From positions 248,001-312,000 of the forward strand of contig NZ_OCTP01000011.1 of the NCBI RefSeq assembly GCF_900232825.1: a DNA stretch of 64,000 nucleotides, in the 5' to 3' direction. Positions 21,489 to 30,400 of this stretch are shown here, in pieces (positions within the stretch are counted from its first letter, which is position 1; each line of letters opens with the position of its first letter). The DNA comes from Anaerococcus sp. Marseille-P3625. Lineage in GTDB: Bacteria; Bacillota; Clostridia; Tissierellales; Peptoniphilaceae. Both the position numbers and the translations under genes were made by a program. Under the pieces are notes generated by a model. The model searched no databases, had not been told where the DNA came from, and was given only the letters and a program-made list of their open reading frames with translations.

Positions 21489-21869
21489 TTATTTTTTTTG
21501 TTTTCTAACTTCCGCCTCAACTACATCAGTAAGATATGAGTCAAGATCATCATGAGTCTTGCTTAAGATTTCCTTGCTTTTGTCATTTAGATTTTTCTTG
21601 ATTGCGGTTTTTGCCCCATTGAATGCTTCCTTTTGTGCTTCTTCATCAAAATTAAGTTCTGGACTATTTTTTAAAGGATCCACAATTGTTTGATTAATGC
21701 TACCAACTATAATTTCTGCTAACTCCAAAACTTGATCAGTTGCGTATCTTAAAAGTTCATTTTCTATTAATTGTGCTTTTGCCTTAGCTTCTTTTATCCC
21801 TTGAACAGTAAGGGTAAGCACACTTCCAGCTATCAACACCAAAACAAAAATTATTAAACTATCAGTCAT
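21489..21869 (-). CDS. Holin-like protein, LLH type
   Basis: Protein of 126 residues with one N-terminal membrane segment (LIIFVLVLIAGSVLTLTV, about 5-22) and a long charged helical C-terminus (KAKAQLIENELLRYATDQVL...). This fits the phage holin LLH family. It follows the endolysin gene after 9 bases and is the last late gene. It would let the amidase reach the wall or set lysis time. Confidence 0.8.
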   Translation of the reverse strand: MTDSLIIFVLVLIAGSVLTLTVQGIKEAKAKAQLIENELLRYATDQVLELAEIIVGSINQTIVDPLKNSPELNFDEEAQKEAFNGAKTAIKKNLNDKSKEILSKTHDDLDSYLTDVVEAEVRKQKK

Positions 21870-21878
21870 TATTTCCTC

Positions 21879-22598
21879 CTAAACTAATTTATTTACTTCA
21901 TCTTGAACCGCTTTATATAATCGCTTTTTGCGATCAGAACCAGTTCCATACTTACCAGCTATTACATCACGAGCCATCAAGGTTACATAATCCCCACGAC
22001 CCTTTCCACCTTTTAGTAAGGTATTTACTTCTGTTTGTACAGCCTTATAGATAAGTTCTATACGAGTCTTTCCAGTTCCATATTTTCCACCTATAACCGC
22101 TTTAGCAAAATCGGTAATATATCCACCACTTGCCTTGACTTTTTCTATTTGAGGTATAGGTCTAAAGTATCTTTCTTTGTAGGATCTCTTTCTATCAATA
22201 AAATAATCTATATAGCAAGTCGTGTCGTTGTAAGAAATACCATTGTTTGAGTAATTGCAATGGATTATTCCGTCTTTTTTATAAAAAATACCAGTATGCC
22301 CACCAGCACCGCCAGATCTGCCCTGCACTCCTCTGATAAAAATATCTCCACGTCTAACATCTTTATATGAGTATATTTCTTTTAAATTCGGCTCTTTGTA
22401 AAGAGTTTCAGTTGTCCCAATGTAATTAATTGCGGACTTCCAACCTCCAGCAAGCAAAGCCTTATACACCATAGAAGAGCAATCCAAAAAATTTGGTCCT
22501 AATCTTTGTGGGTATTTCATACTATATTTAGGAGCACCGGGTTTTTTGCGGTGTCTATCCTCACACCATTTAATTACCTTGTCAATATCTACAGCCAT
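21879..22598 (-). CDS. Endolysin: amidase-type hydrolase with two CW_7 repeats
   Basis: Protein of 239 residues. The N-terminal catalytic domain (about 1-150) matches phage peptidoglycan hydrolases of the Amidase_5/NlpC-P60 type, with Cys 40 in FLDCSSMVYKALLAGG and His in GGAGGHTGIFY. Two C-terminal CW_7 (Cpl-7) repeats (about 160-198 and 203-239: AKAVIGGKYGTGKTR and ARDVIAGKYGTGSDR) bind the cell wall. CW_7 repeats recognise muropeptides rather than choline. It lyses the host from inside. AAAGG precedes the ATG. Confidence 0.92.
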   Translation of the reverse strand: MAVDIDKVIKWCEDRHRKKPGAPKYSMKYPQRLGPNFLDCSSMVYKALLAGGWKSAINYIGTTETLYKEPNLKEIYSYKDVRRGDIFIRGVQGRSGGAGGHTGIFYKKDGIIHCNYSNNGISYNDTTCYIDYFIDRKRSYKERYFRPIPQIEKVKASGGYITDFAKAVIGGKYGTGKTRIELIYKAVQTEVNTLLKGGKGRGDYVTLMARDVIAGKYGTGSDRKKRLYKAVQDEVNKLV

Positions 22599-22624
22599 AA
22601 TTTATCCTTTCTTATGCACATAAA

Positions 22625-22644
22625 TAGGCTAGCCTAAGCTAGCC
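22625..22644. repeat. Perfect inverted repeat between holin-like and endolysin genes
   Basis: AGGCTAGC-CTAA-GCTAGCCT. The T-rich side is on the plus strand, so it is not a standard terminator for the leftward operon. It may form a hairpin that protects or tunes the endolysin mRNA. Confidence 0.6.
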
Positions 22645-22648
22645 TTTG

Positions 22649-23122
22649 TTATTTTTTTATATCTTTTTTGAGTTCATCTAGATTTTTTGAAATTAACTCT
22701 ATAGTTGCTTTGGGTGCTAAACCTTGTACTTGCCCTTTTAAGGACTCTAATTGGTAATCTACGCTATCAAATCTTTTATCTATACTAGTAAAATTATCAG
22801 CAGACATTTTATTGTGTTCAGATAGCATATGATCGTTAGTTTCCATATTGTAGCTAAGTTTAGACATTATATCAGTATATTTAACATTCAAATCAATTAT
22901 CAACTGATTTTGTTCCCTTACAAGCTTTCTGTCCTCGCTCCTTTCTTTTCTTTCTAATTCTTTTTCAGCTTTAATATTATCTCTGTCTAATTTCTTTTGC
23001 TCATCATATTGCTTTAAAAAGCTTCTACCAAACAAAAAGATAAAAGCTAACAAAACTATGCTAATTGCAATAGCAATACCTTGTTTATTTGCAATATCAG
23101 CAATTTTTTCTATAATGTTCAC
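22649..23122 (-). CDS. Membrane-anchored coiled-coil protein, holin-like
   Basis: Protein of 157 residues: membrane segment at about 16-33 (IAISIVLLAFIFLFGRSF), then a long coiled coil (KKLDRDNIKAEKELERKERS to LVREQNQLIIDLN) and a C-terminal helix (LISKNLDELKKDIKK). It sits before the endolysin, where holins lie. It could be the main holin or a spanin-like partner. GTG start with AGGAG upstream. Confidence 0.7.
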   Translation of the reverse strand: MNIIEKIADIANKQGIAIAISIVLLAFIFLFGRSFLKQYDEQKKLDRDNIKAEKELERKERSEDRKLVREQNQLIIDLNVKYTDIMSKLSYNMETNDHMLSEHNKMSADNFTSIDKRFDSVDYQLESLKGQVQGLAPKATIELISKNLDELKKDIKK

Positions 23123-23228
23123 AATTTATTTCTCCTAACTTTTTTTGATTATCTAAATTATCAGTTAGGCTTTAACCAATTATCATTTAGATGAGGCTTT
23201 AAAGCCTTATAATTAGCTAGTTCACTAA

Positions 23229-23372
23229 TTATTCAACATAATCTTGACCAGTAATTATCTTAAATTCTTCTGGAGTAATTTGTCCCCAAGGTTGTTTTTT
23301 TGTTTTTACCAAAAATTTAAGCTCATCAAGTGTAATCCATTCATATTGCCATGCTAATTGTAAAAAATCCAT
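23229..23372 (-). CDS. XkdX family protein
   Basis: Frame of 47 residues matching the XkdX pattern: WQYEWITLDELKFLVKTKK, then GQITPEEFKIITGQDYV. XkdX-like proteins follow tail-fibre genes in PBSX-type elements and many Firmicute phages. GGGGG lies before the ATG, and it overlaps the preceding gene by one base. The 106 bases after it (23123-23228) hold no clear gene. Confidence 0.85.
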   Translation of the reverse strand: MDFLQLAWQYEWITLDELKFLVKTKKQPWGQITPEEFKIITGQDYVE

Positions 23373-23593
23373 TATTTGCCCCCTTGTAGATCTAGAATTT
23401 CTTTTTCCATTTTTGCCATTTTTATCATATTCATAGCTGATTGTTTGCCTAAAGCTTCTATGACTTTCTCTTTTTCAGCAGCTTCTAATGTTAGTTTGGA
23501 AATTTGCTTTCCCATTGCCATAAAGCGTTTTTGTTCAGCTTCTTTTTTCTTGTTGATTCCTAGTATAGAATCTATTTTATGAAATACTGCCAT
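23372..23593 (-). CDS. Small helical protein after the fibre gene
   Basis: Protein of 73 residues, mostly coiled coil (ISKLTLEAAEKEKVIEALGK), starting MAVFHKIDSILGINKKK. Its ATG overlaps the fibre-gene stop (TAATG), so translation is coupled. Possibly a small baseplate, fibre or chaperone component; family unknown. Confidence 0.65.
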   Translation of the reverse strand: MAVFHKIDSILGINKKKEAEQKRFMAMGKQISKLTLEAAEKEKVIEALGKQSAMNMIKMAKMEKEILDLQGGK

Positions 23594-24810
23594 TATTCGA
23601 AGTTTCCCCCTATTGATGAAATGTAACATTCTCCTATTGCTCCGTTTCTTTCTACACTTACTCTTATATTAAATCCCCAATTTGATGCTGTTTTTTGCTT
23701 ATTTGATAAGAATATCTTCTTATTCCCAGCAGCTTTATCTGTCACATCTTCCCATGTAGGATTTGCATCACTACCATTGTTGCAAGCTTCTATTTTTAGT
23801 ATCGCTTTTTCTGGTATTGATCCGACTAGATTTATTAGTGCCTTTGTTACCATAGCATCTGCCTGTAATGGCTTTTGGAGTTCAAAGAGTATTTTTGTTT
23901 CGTTCTTTCTAAAATTAAAGACTTTCTCTGCAACACCTCCTTCATTATCATCTGCGACTATTTTTATAGTATGATTGCCATTAAGTAATTTTTGATAGGC
24001 TAATCTTGACAAGCTAAAAGTATATGTTGATCCAGCGGTTGCTGTAAATTGCTTGGTTGATTTACCATCAAGATATTCATTGACAGTAAGAGTTGGATTG
24101 TCTTGATCTGATACCTTGTAAGTAAATTCAAACTCTTTATTTTGTAGACCCATGTTAGCGCTTGTAGTAGTTTCAATGATTGGTATTCTATTCCAAGAAA
24201 TAGTGTATGCACCGTCAGAGCCTTTATTATCATATATCAAGATTTCAGGTTTCAGATTACAAAGCGGACGGACACCAGAGGCGTTGTAGTAGTACTGGGC
24301 GTTAGCATTACCATCGGTGTCGACGGTGCGCAACAGATTTTCGGTGGATTTATAGAAAGTTCTAAGCCACCAAGCTTTATTGCTGTTATCAAAATCTTTG
24401 CCCATTCTACTGTTATTGTCGGTAAATAAGGGAAATCTATATCCTTCTTTTTCAGAACCGCTTTCTAACCCTACTTCTGTCATCGAAACTAAAAACATTT
24501 TATCCGTAGCATTTCCAGATGCTGTGCTTATGCTAGTGTAGACAATATCATTTTTAAAATTAGAAGAAAAATTTTTCAACAATCCATTATTATCATTAAT
24601 CCACCTCCTAAGTTCTGAATCTTGGTACTTTATTGTAGAACTATCAAATTTCTTATCTAGTAAAACTCTCTCGCTTATGAGTGTTACCGTGTTATTCGGA
24701 TAACCCCTGTGATTTTTGTCTGCTATTATCCATACTATGGTATGACCGTTGTATTTTGTATTTATATCCTTAATCTTTGCCCCTATTGGTAAATCACTTA
24801 ATCTTTTCAA
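23593..24810 (-). CDS. Tail tip/fibre protein with DUF6273 lectin-like fold and Ig-like domain
   Basis: Protein of 405 residues starting at TTG (AGGAAG upstream). Residues about 1-195 match the C-type-lectin-like DUF6273 fold (KNHRGYPNNTVTLISERVLL, WWLRTFYKSTENLLRTVDTD, SGVRPLCNLKPEI). Residues about 200-300 are an Ig-like domain (NPTLTVNEYLDGKSTKQFTA) and the rest a strand-rich tail. It is the last large tail gene before XkdX, as expected for the receptor-binding protein. The codons for about residues 163-188 are strikingly GC-rich compared with the rest; see findings. Confidence 0.8.
   Translation of the reverse strand: MKRLSDLPIGAKIKDINTKYNGHTIVWIIADKNHRGYPNNTVTLISERVLLDKKFDSSTIKYQDSELRRWINDNNGLLKNFSSNFKNDIVYTSISTASGNATDKMFLVSMTEVGLESGSEKEGYRFPLFTDNNSRMGKDFDNSNKAWWLRTFYKSTENLLRTVDTDGNANAQYYYNASGVRPLCNLKPEILIYDNKGSDGAYTISWNRIPIIETTTSANMGLQNKEFEFTYKVSDQDNPTLTVNEYLDGKSTKQFTATAGSTYTFSLSRLAYQKLLNGNHTIKIVADDNEGGVAEKVFNFRKNETKILFELQKPLQADAMVTKALINLVGSIPEKAILKIEACNNGSDANPTWEDVTDKAAGNKKIFLSNKQKTASNWGFNIRVSVERNGAIGECYISSIGGNFE
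24250..24330 (-). other. GC-rich patch in the lectin-like fold (variable-repeat-like)
   Basis: On the minus strand the stretch runs from CTGTTGCGCACCGTCGAC through AATGCTAACGCCCAGTACTA to GGTGTCCGTCCGCTTTG. It uses C-ending codons (AAC, TAC, GCC, GTC) where the neighbouring codons end in A or T. It encodes the ligand-binding loop. This is what a diversified or horizontally exchanged patch looks like. Confidence 0.55.
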
Positions 24811-24858
24811 AGTTTATCACTTCCTTTTCCTATTTAATATTTTGTAAAATAGCATCTA

Positions 24859-25506
24859 CTAGCACTCCAACCTAGATAAATCTTCATTGAATACTCCGTT
24901 GGTAAATTTAATCCCATTTAAATCTTTAAAATTAATAGTAAATGGGTTGCCAGTTATATCTTCATAAAGTCCACTTTCAACCTGTTTAAGTCTTACCAAT
25001 ATATCTGATGAAATTATTCTTTCTACGTTGGTTATATTGTTCCACTTGGTCTTTTCAGCATCTGTTACTGTTCTGTGAGTTGGATCTTCTTTTAATTGAG
25101 AAAGACTTAGTTTTAGATCAATCTCATCTAAAAATCTTCCCCAACTTGACCATGTAACATTATCTAAACCTAGTCTAAAGTAAGTCTGCATATTTTTTGT
25201 AAGTAGACAAATCTGTATTGGATATCCACCACTTGAATCTTCCCAACCTTGCATAGTTATTAGTAGACAATATTGAGCATCAGTTTTGGTATGTAAGCCT
25301 AATGCTAGCGTCTTTTTAAATTCTTTTACTATCTCATAAGGGTGATTTTCTATATACCATTGAGGGCTTTCGTCTGTATCTTTAGTGTCGATAAATTTTG
25401 AACTTATTTCTAATTTTTCAAATTTATCTTTGTCGGCTTTCTTTTCGATAAGTCCTTTTATTTTACCTACAACCTGCTTTAATCCTTCATAATCTAATAG
25501 TTTCAT
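24859..25506 (-). CDS. Tail fibre protein with pyocin-knob-like domain
   Basis: Protein of 215 residues: N-terminal helical region (LKQVVGKIKGLIEKKADKDK), then a knob-like domain (YCLLITMQGWEDSSGGYPIQ, NVTWSSWGRFLDE) and a helical trimer region (HRTVTDAEKTKWNNI). The knob resembles those of tail fibres and R-type pyocins. It is probably a fibre or receptor-contact piece. The RBS overlaps the stop of the previous fibre gene. Confidence 0.75.
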   Translation of the reverse strand: MKLLDYEGLKQVVGKIKGLIEKKADKDKFEKLEISSKFIDTKDTDESPQWYIENHPYEIVKEFKKTLALGLHTKTDAQYCLLITMQGWEDSSGGYPIQICLLTKNMQTYFRLGLDNVTWSSWGRFLDEIDLKLSLSQLKEDPTHRTVTDAEKTKWNNITNVERIISSDILVRLKQVESGLYEDITGNPFTINFKDLNGIKFTNGVFNEDLSRLEC

Positions 25507-25509
25507 AGA

Positions 25510-26127
25510 CTATGCTCCCATGGCTTGGTTGATTTCTTCTGTACTTATAGCTTGTAAATCTGCTTCTTTAACATATCCATCAAGATTTACCTGTGTGTTT
25601 GTATCTCCGATCTTTTCCCACTTCTTATTGATGAATAACCATTCTTCATAAACGTTACTTCCTTCGCCTTTCGGCCCTATGAGATATATGGTATTTTCAT
25701 CTGCTGTGCTTGGCTTTTCTGCTGCTATTTCTTTTTTCATGTGCCTTGCATCACTAATAAGTTTTTGTACAGTTGTTTTGTTTACAAGATCTTTATCATC
25801 AACTAATTCTGATATCTTTGTAGGTACTGTGATATTGACTTCTTTGTTGCTTACATTGACTAGTGTTCCATTTCTTTTTATCTTTGTAATAATATTTTTT
25901 TCTGCACCATCTTCTAATCCGTTAAGCTTATTAAGATTTGCGCTAGATAAAAGGCCTGCTTCTTCACTTGTTGCCACATTATAGGTCTTTAAAGTCGATA
26001 GCTTTTGCTTATCCTCATCTGTATAGTTATTCTTTGATAAACCCATACCAGATTCTTTTTGCACGAACTTTTCTTTAATTAATCCTATTAGGTGTTGCAA
26101 TCCAACTAAATCTAAAAATCTACTCAT
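25510..26127 (-). CDS. Tail fibre protein
   Basis: Protein of 205 residues with repeating fibre-like segments (SKNNYTDEDKQKLSTLKTYN, EEAGLLSSANLNKLNGLEDG) and a C-terminal VNLDGYVKEADLQAISTEEI. The N-terminus (FLDLVGLQHLIGLIKEKFV) is like that of the next protein (LLDYEGLKQVVGKIKGLIE), so both may attach to the same baseplate part. AGGAGG precedes the ATG. Confidence 0.75.
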   Translation of the reverse strand: MSRFLDLVGLQHLIGLIKEKFVQKESGMGLSKNNYTDEDKQKLSTLKTYNVATSEEAGLLSSANLNKLNGLEDGAEKNIITKIKRNGTLVNVSNKEVNITVPTKISELVDDKDLVNKTTVQKLISDARHMKKEIAAEKPSTADENTIYLIGPKGEGSNVYEEWLFINKKWEKIGDTNTQVNLDGYVKEADLQAISTEEINQAMGA

Positions 26128-26136
26128 TTTTTCCTC

Positions 26137-26661
26137 CTAGAACATCTTAGCTATATCTTCTTCTGTGATCCTAGCTACACTCATTTTTCCAATTTTTTCC
26201 AACATCTCTTGCTTATCTGCTTCAGTAAAAAAGTCTATTCCAACTTTTGGCGTATAACCATCTTTGCTTATCATAAATGGATTTGATATAAAAGTATCCT
26301 TACCACTTGTACCAATTCCTTTTCTAACTTGTAGATAAAATTCACCACTAGTTAGTACATAGTCTTTATTTATAATCTTTATTTCACATTGCAAAATCCC
26401 CGGTTGACATAGAGTTCCATCTGTAAGCACTATTTTTAGTTGCTTATTATCTTCTGAAACTTGGCAATCTAGCTTTAAGGTCTTCATATCAGGCCTAAGC
26501 ATAAGACAATAAATTTCCTCATAGTCTTTAATTTCTAAAATCCTTATCCCTTCAGTAAGATTGATATATAGAATATTAGTTTTGTTGTCATATTGTACAA
26601 AGCCTGTATAAAGTCCGTTGTTATTTTTCATATCTACTTTGATTTTATAAGCTTTTTCCAT
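26137..26661 (-). CDS. BppU-like upper baseplate/fibre attachment protein
   Basis: Protein of 174 residues whose first 125 fit the N-terminal BppU domain: FVQYDNKTNILYINLTEG, LQCEIKIINKDYVLTSGEFY and LQVRKGI. BppU links receptor-binding proteins to the baseplate in Firmicute phages. The C-terminus ends IGKMSVARITEEDIAKMF. AGGAG precedes the ATG. Confidence 0.8.
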   Translation of the reverse strand: MEKAYKIKVDMKNNNGLYTGFVQYDNKTNILYINLTEGIRILEIKDYEEIYCLMLRPDMKTLKLDCQVSEDNKQLKIVLTDGTLCQPGILQCEIKIINKDYVLTSGEFYLQVRKGIGTSGKDTFISNPFMISKDGYTPKVGIDFFTEADKQEMLEKIGKMSVARITEEDIAKMF

Positions 26662-26664
26662 AGG

Positions 26665-27237
26665 CTATTCTCCTAAACTTCCTAATAACTGGAGCAATTC
26701 TTCTTGACTTACTGGCTCAAAATCTTGTACATTGTAAAAGTCTTTTATTGTTTCTTTGATAGCTGCCATTTGTTTCTTATTTTCTTCTGAAATTTCTGAA
26801 ACTATACTAATATTGTTTTGAACTGAATTATATTCTTTGATAAAAGAATCTAAAATATTCATTTGGTAGCTAACTGTAAGAATATCACCTTCGGCTAATG
26901 TTTTTTCTTTAAAGACAATCTTATCTCCCTTATAAAGAAAAATATTATCGACAATGTTGTTAGCTTTGAATAACTTTCCCTCTGTGCTTTGTCCCTTTAT
27001 GGATAATTCATAGGGCAAAACAGAGTTTTCAGTCGTTAATTCTATCTTGTAAACACCAATAACATCTACATCATAAGAAATGGGAAGATCAGTATATTTA
27101 TAAGTTTTAGTCAAGGACTTGCTTATATCTGGCTTAAAATTTAAATAAATATCCTTGTTATTATTTAATTCATCTACGATCTCGTTAATTCTTTTGGTAA
27201 TATCAAAAAGTGGAGATTGATTAGTTAATTTTTCCAT
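26665..27237 (-). CDS. Baseplate/fibre-associated protein
   Basis: Protein of 190 residues: short helix, strand-rich middle (LPISYDVDVIGVYKIELTTE, DKIVFKEKTLAEGDILTVSY) and C-terminal coiled coil (SEISEENKKQMAAIKETIKD). I chose the ATG at 27237 (MEKLTNQ), which has GAAGGTGA upstream. No family is named; it is probably a fibre shaft or adaptor. Confidence 0.65.
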   Translation of the reverse strand: MEKLTNQSPLFDITKRINEIVDELNNNKDIYLNFKPDISKSLTKTYKYTDLPISYDVDVIGVYKIELTTENSVLPYELSIKGQSTEGKLFKANNIVDNIFLYKGDKIVFKEKTLAEGDILTVSYQMNILDSFIKEYNSVQNNISIVSEISEENKKQMAAIKETIKDFYNVQDFEPVSQEELLQLLGSLGE

Positions 27238-27253
27238 ACAGTCACCTTCAAGC

Positions 27254-27285
27254 AAAAAAGGAACGACTTCATATTGTCATTCCTT
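27254..27285 (-). terminator. Internal terminator within the baseplate cluster
   Basis: AGGAATGAC, loop AATATGAA, GTCGTTCCT then TTTTTT on the minus strand. It overlaps the end of the 27269-27454 gene and precedes the fibre genes, so it probably reduces fibre transcription unless antiterminated. Confidence 0.75.
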
Positions 27286-27454
27286 TCTTTATTTTTTCTA
27301 TTTCTTTTTTAAGTGCCTTGTTTTCATTTCTTAGCATTTCAACAATTTCTTTTATTGATTTTATTTCTTCTTGCATTTGGTCTATACTATCTTTTTTTTC
27401 GTCTTTCTTTGCTGAAAAAATTAAGGCTCCTACTTCATCAACTCTATAATCCAT
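27269..27454 (-). CDS. Small coiled-coil protein
   Basis: Protein of 61 residues, mainly a coiled coil (DQMQEEIKSIKEIVEMLRNE, NKALKKEIEKIKKG). It lies between the large DUF4815 protein and the fibre genes. Proteins of this shape at this place are often fibre or baseplate linkers. Confidence 0.65.
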   Translation of the reverse strand: MDYRVDEVGALIFSAKKDEKKDSIDQMQEEIKSIKEIVEMLRNENKALKKEIEKIKKGMTI

Positions 27455-27460
27455 ATCTAC

Positions 27461-30400
27461 CTACTTCATAATACATTTTAGTCTTCTTACTGTTGGTATA
27501 AGTGCAGGGTTATTAGAAGATAAGTCAACCTTGATTCTAAAATTGTTTTGTGGACTTGTTTCTGTAGCTTCATAAGTGTATTCAATATAACCACCTACTT
27601 TTTTTACCTTGCCTTCACCTTTTTGAGATAGTTTTTTCCATTCTTTGCCATCTCGATCAACAGCATAGTAGAAAACTACACCAGTTCCACTTGGAGCATA
27701 GACATCAACTACTACTTTTATATCACTGTATTTAACATCTGTTACTACGTTTCTTGAAATGTAGGAGCTTTTACTATCATTTAAGCAACCAACCAACAAC
27801 AAGCTATCCAAAGCTATTGCCGGTGATAAATTACCTTTAGTTGTCATAATCGCTCTAATTGTTACATTATCTACTTTTTTAAGTAAGTTCATTTGATTAT
27901 CTACTGCAATTGGAAACCATGTTTTTGACTCATCAGTTGAATATGACCATTCCAAAGAGCAATCCAAAGGTACAGATGTATCTGAAAGTATTTTTATTGA
28001 GTCATACTCGATACCTTTTATAGAGTTAAAGTAAACATAAGATTCTCTTACATAATCATTTGTATACAAATCGAATTTTAGGTTAAAGTCTTGTTTAGCA
28101 CTCCATGCTATAGCGTTAGAAGATTCAAACATTAAGCCTGGCAAATATGGATTTTCAAGTATAAGTTTTTTGCTTGCCAAATCTCTTTTACCTAATTCTT
28201 GTACATATATACTAGCTGTTGATGAGTTTGACAAAACAGTTATTGCATACTGTTCATTAGCCTTTAAATAAACTGGATTATCAAAGTCTATTTTTGTTTG
28301 ACCAGTGCTATCTTCACTAATATTTATCTCGTCAAAGTTTATTACTTTTTCTGTGAGAATTTCTTGACCTGGATAACCATTATCACATTTTCTTATTTGT
28401 ATTCTTAGATCATAGTCCTTATCCTTGCTAGCAAAATATAAGCCTATTGAATTTAACATCTGATCTTTGCCAACAGAAAAAGTTTGTGCAACTGGATCTA
28501 CTATGTTTCTCTGAAACCAATTTGTAGTATAAACTGTTGTATAAGTCTTATGAGTAGTTGTGGTGTGTGTAGTTGTAGTTGTTTCTAGAATACCATTAGC
28601 TGTAAATGGTGTTTTGCCTCTTAATTTTGGATTATCCTCTGCAAAAACATCTACGCTTACAGTTCCACATCTTACCTTGGCTGGAATAGTAAATGAAGCT
28701 TTTACTTCTCCGTTGGTGTCAGCTATAAGCTGTCCATCTGCTCCTTTGTTGTTTTCGCTTAATGGCTTTGCATCTACTTCAATATCATTAAATAAAATTT
28801 TAATATTGTCTTGCTTTGGCAAAAATCTTGTTGCTGTAACTGTTATCTCTATAGGTCGCATATACTCTATAGCGCTTTCTGTTACATTTACACTTGTTGA
28901 TGTTGTTTGATAAGAAGATGTTGATGCACTTTGACTAGTAGTAGAACTCCATGCCCATCCATCACCTAATAGCGGGCCTTGTTTACCATTATCTCTTCTA
29001 ATACTATTAAAAGATACTTCCGTTCCACCATTTTCTCTTAATACTATGCTGTTGGTTTCTACCCAATTATCTACCTGCGGATAGATCTTAACACTTGGTG
29101 TTTTTGGAAAGGCTGTAAAAGGATTTATCCTATAGGCTCTAGTTGCATAAGGCTGTTTGTCACCTATTATTTCTTTTCCACTGGCAGTAACAATTCTTTC
29201 GTATTCCTTTATATCTTTTGAATTTTCCTTATCTATACTTAATTTATTGATGGAAAATTTATAACCTAAAGTCAATTCATTAGTTGTTACATCTATACTT
29301 GCATTATAATCAGGGTGGTTTATATCTGCTTTACTAAAGCCCATAAAGCCATCAGTTAAAATCCCCTTTAGTTGAGTTGCTTCTTCACCTTCAAGAGCTT
29401 CTTTGTCTAAGTCCGTTATGGCTTGGTTAAGTTCCATATCTTCTAGTCTTTCAAACATTCTTTGGATTCTTGCCATATCTGATCTTAAACTTCTGGAATT
29501 TATTATTTTTAAAACATCATTTACCGGTGCAACTTGTACATAACCTAAAAGAAGAACATCTTGATCTGTAATATCTGCTGGTGCTACTTTGTCAACCGTA
29601 TCTGATTGACCTGTAATAACTCTTAGCATTCCTTTCTCATCAATGGTAATACTTGCTATATAGTGCAAGTAAAATGTGTAGTCTACAATCATTTGTGATT
29701 TATCTACTGGCATATCACCATCAAGAATTTCAATATAATAATTACCTCTGTCTACTGTTAGCTTATAATCTTTGTCTGCTAACATTGCCTTGTTGTAGGT
29801 AAGCTCTACCTCATAACTAGTTCCCAAATCTGGTTGTTTTCCACCATCTAGCCATCTTATAGTATCAGACTCTAATACATAATCAACATTCTTACTATAA
29901 GTTGTATTGGTGTTTGTTTGCTTAACTGATAAGATTTGTGCAACTGGTGTAAATTGACTTGGAATAGGATCTGTACCATTTACCGACCCTTGTCTAGTTA
30001 ATCTTTGACTTACTTGTATAACTGAAATAAGCCTATCTATTTTTGCTACCGGACTATTATTTAATAAATATCTACTATTGCCAGTCTCAAATATTTTTGG
30101 CTCTGCAATAATATTTCTGGTTACATTAGCTCTAGGAATAGGAATAGTTGTTGCTGTTTGCTTTTCTATTTCCCAACCCTTTACATAAGCTTTACCGCTT
30201 GATAGGTTTAGGTATAAGCATTCTTCGTCACTTTGTGCCTTTTGTGATAGCTCCATACCCCTAACCTTGTAATGACCGGATTCGTCATAGGTTCTTCTAG
30301 CTAGCAAAGCTAAGAACTTATTAAATATGGTATCTTCATCGTTTTTGTTATTTGTTACAAGCTCGCCATCTTGCAATACATAGATTGTAGTGGCCTTATC

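Noticed and set aside
24000-24400. A complete diversity-generating retroelement
   Set aside because: No reverse transcriptase with a YxDD motif, no accessory gene and no second copy of the patch were found in the window; only the variable-repeat-like patch remains.
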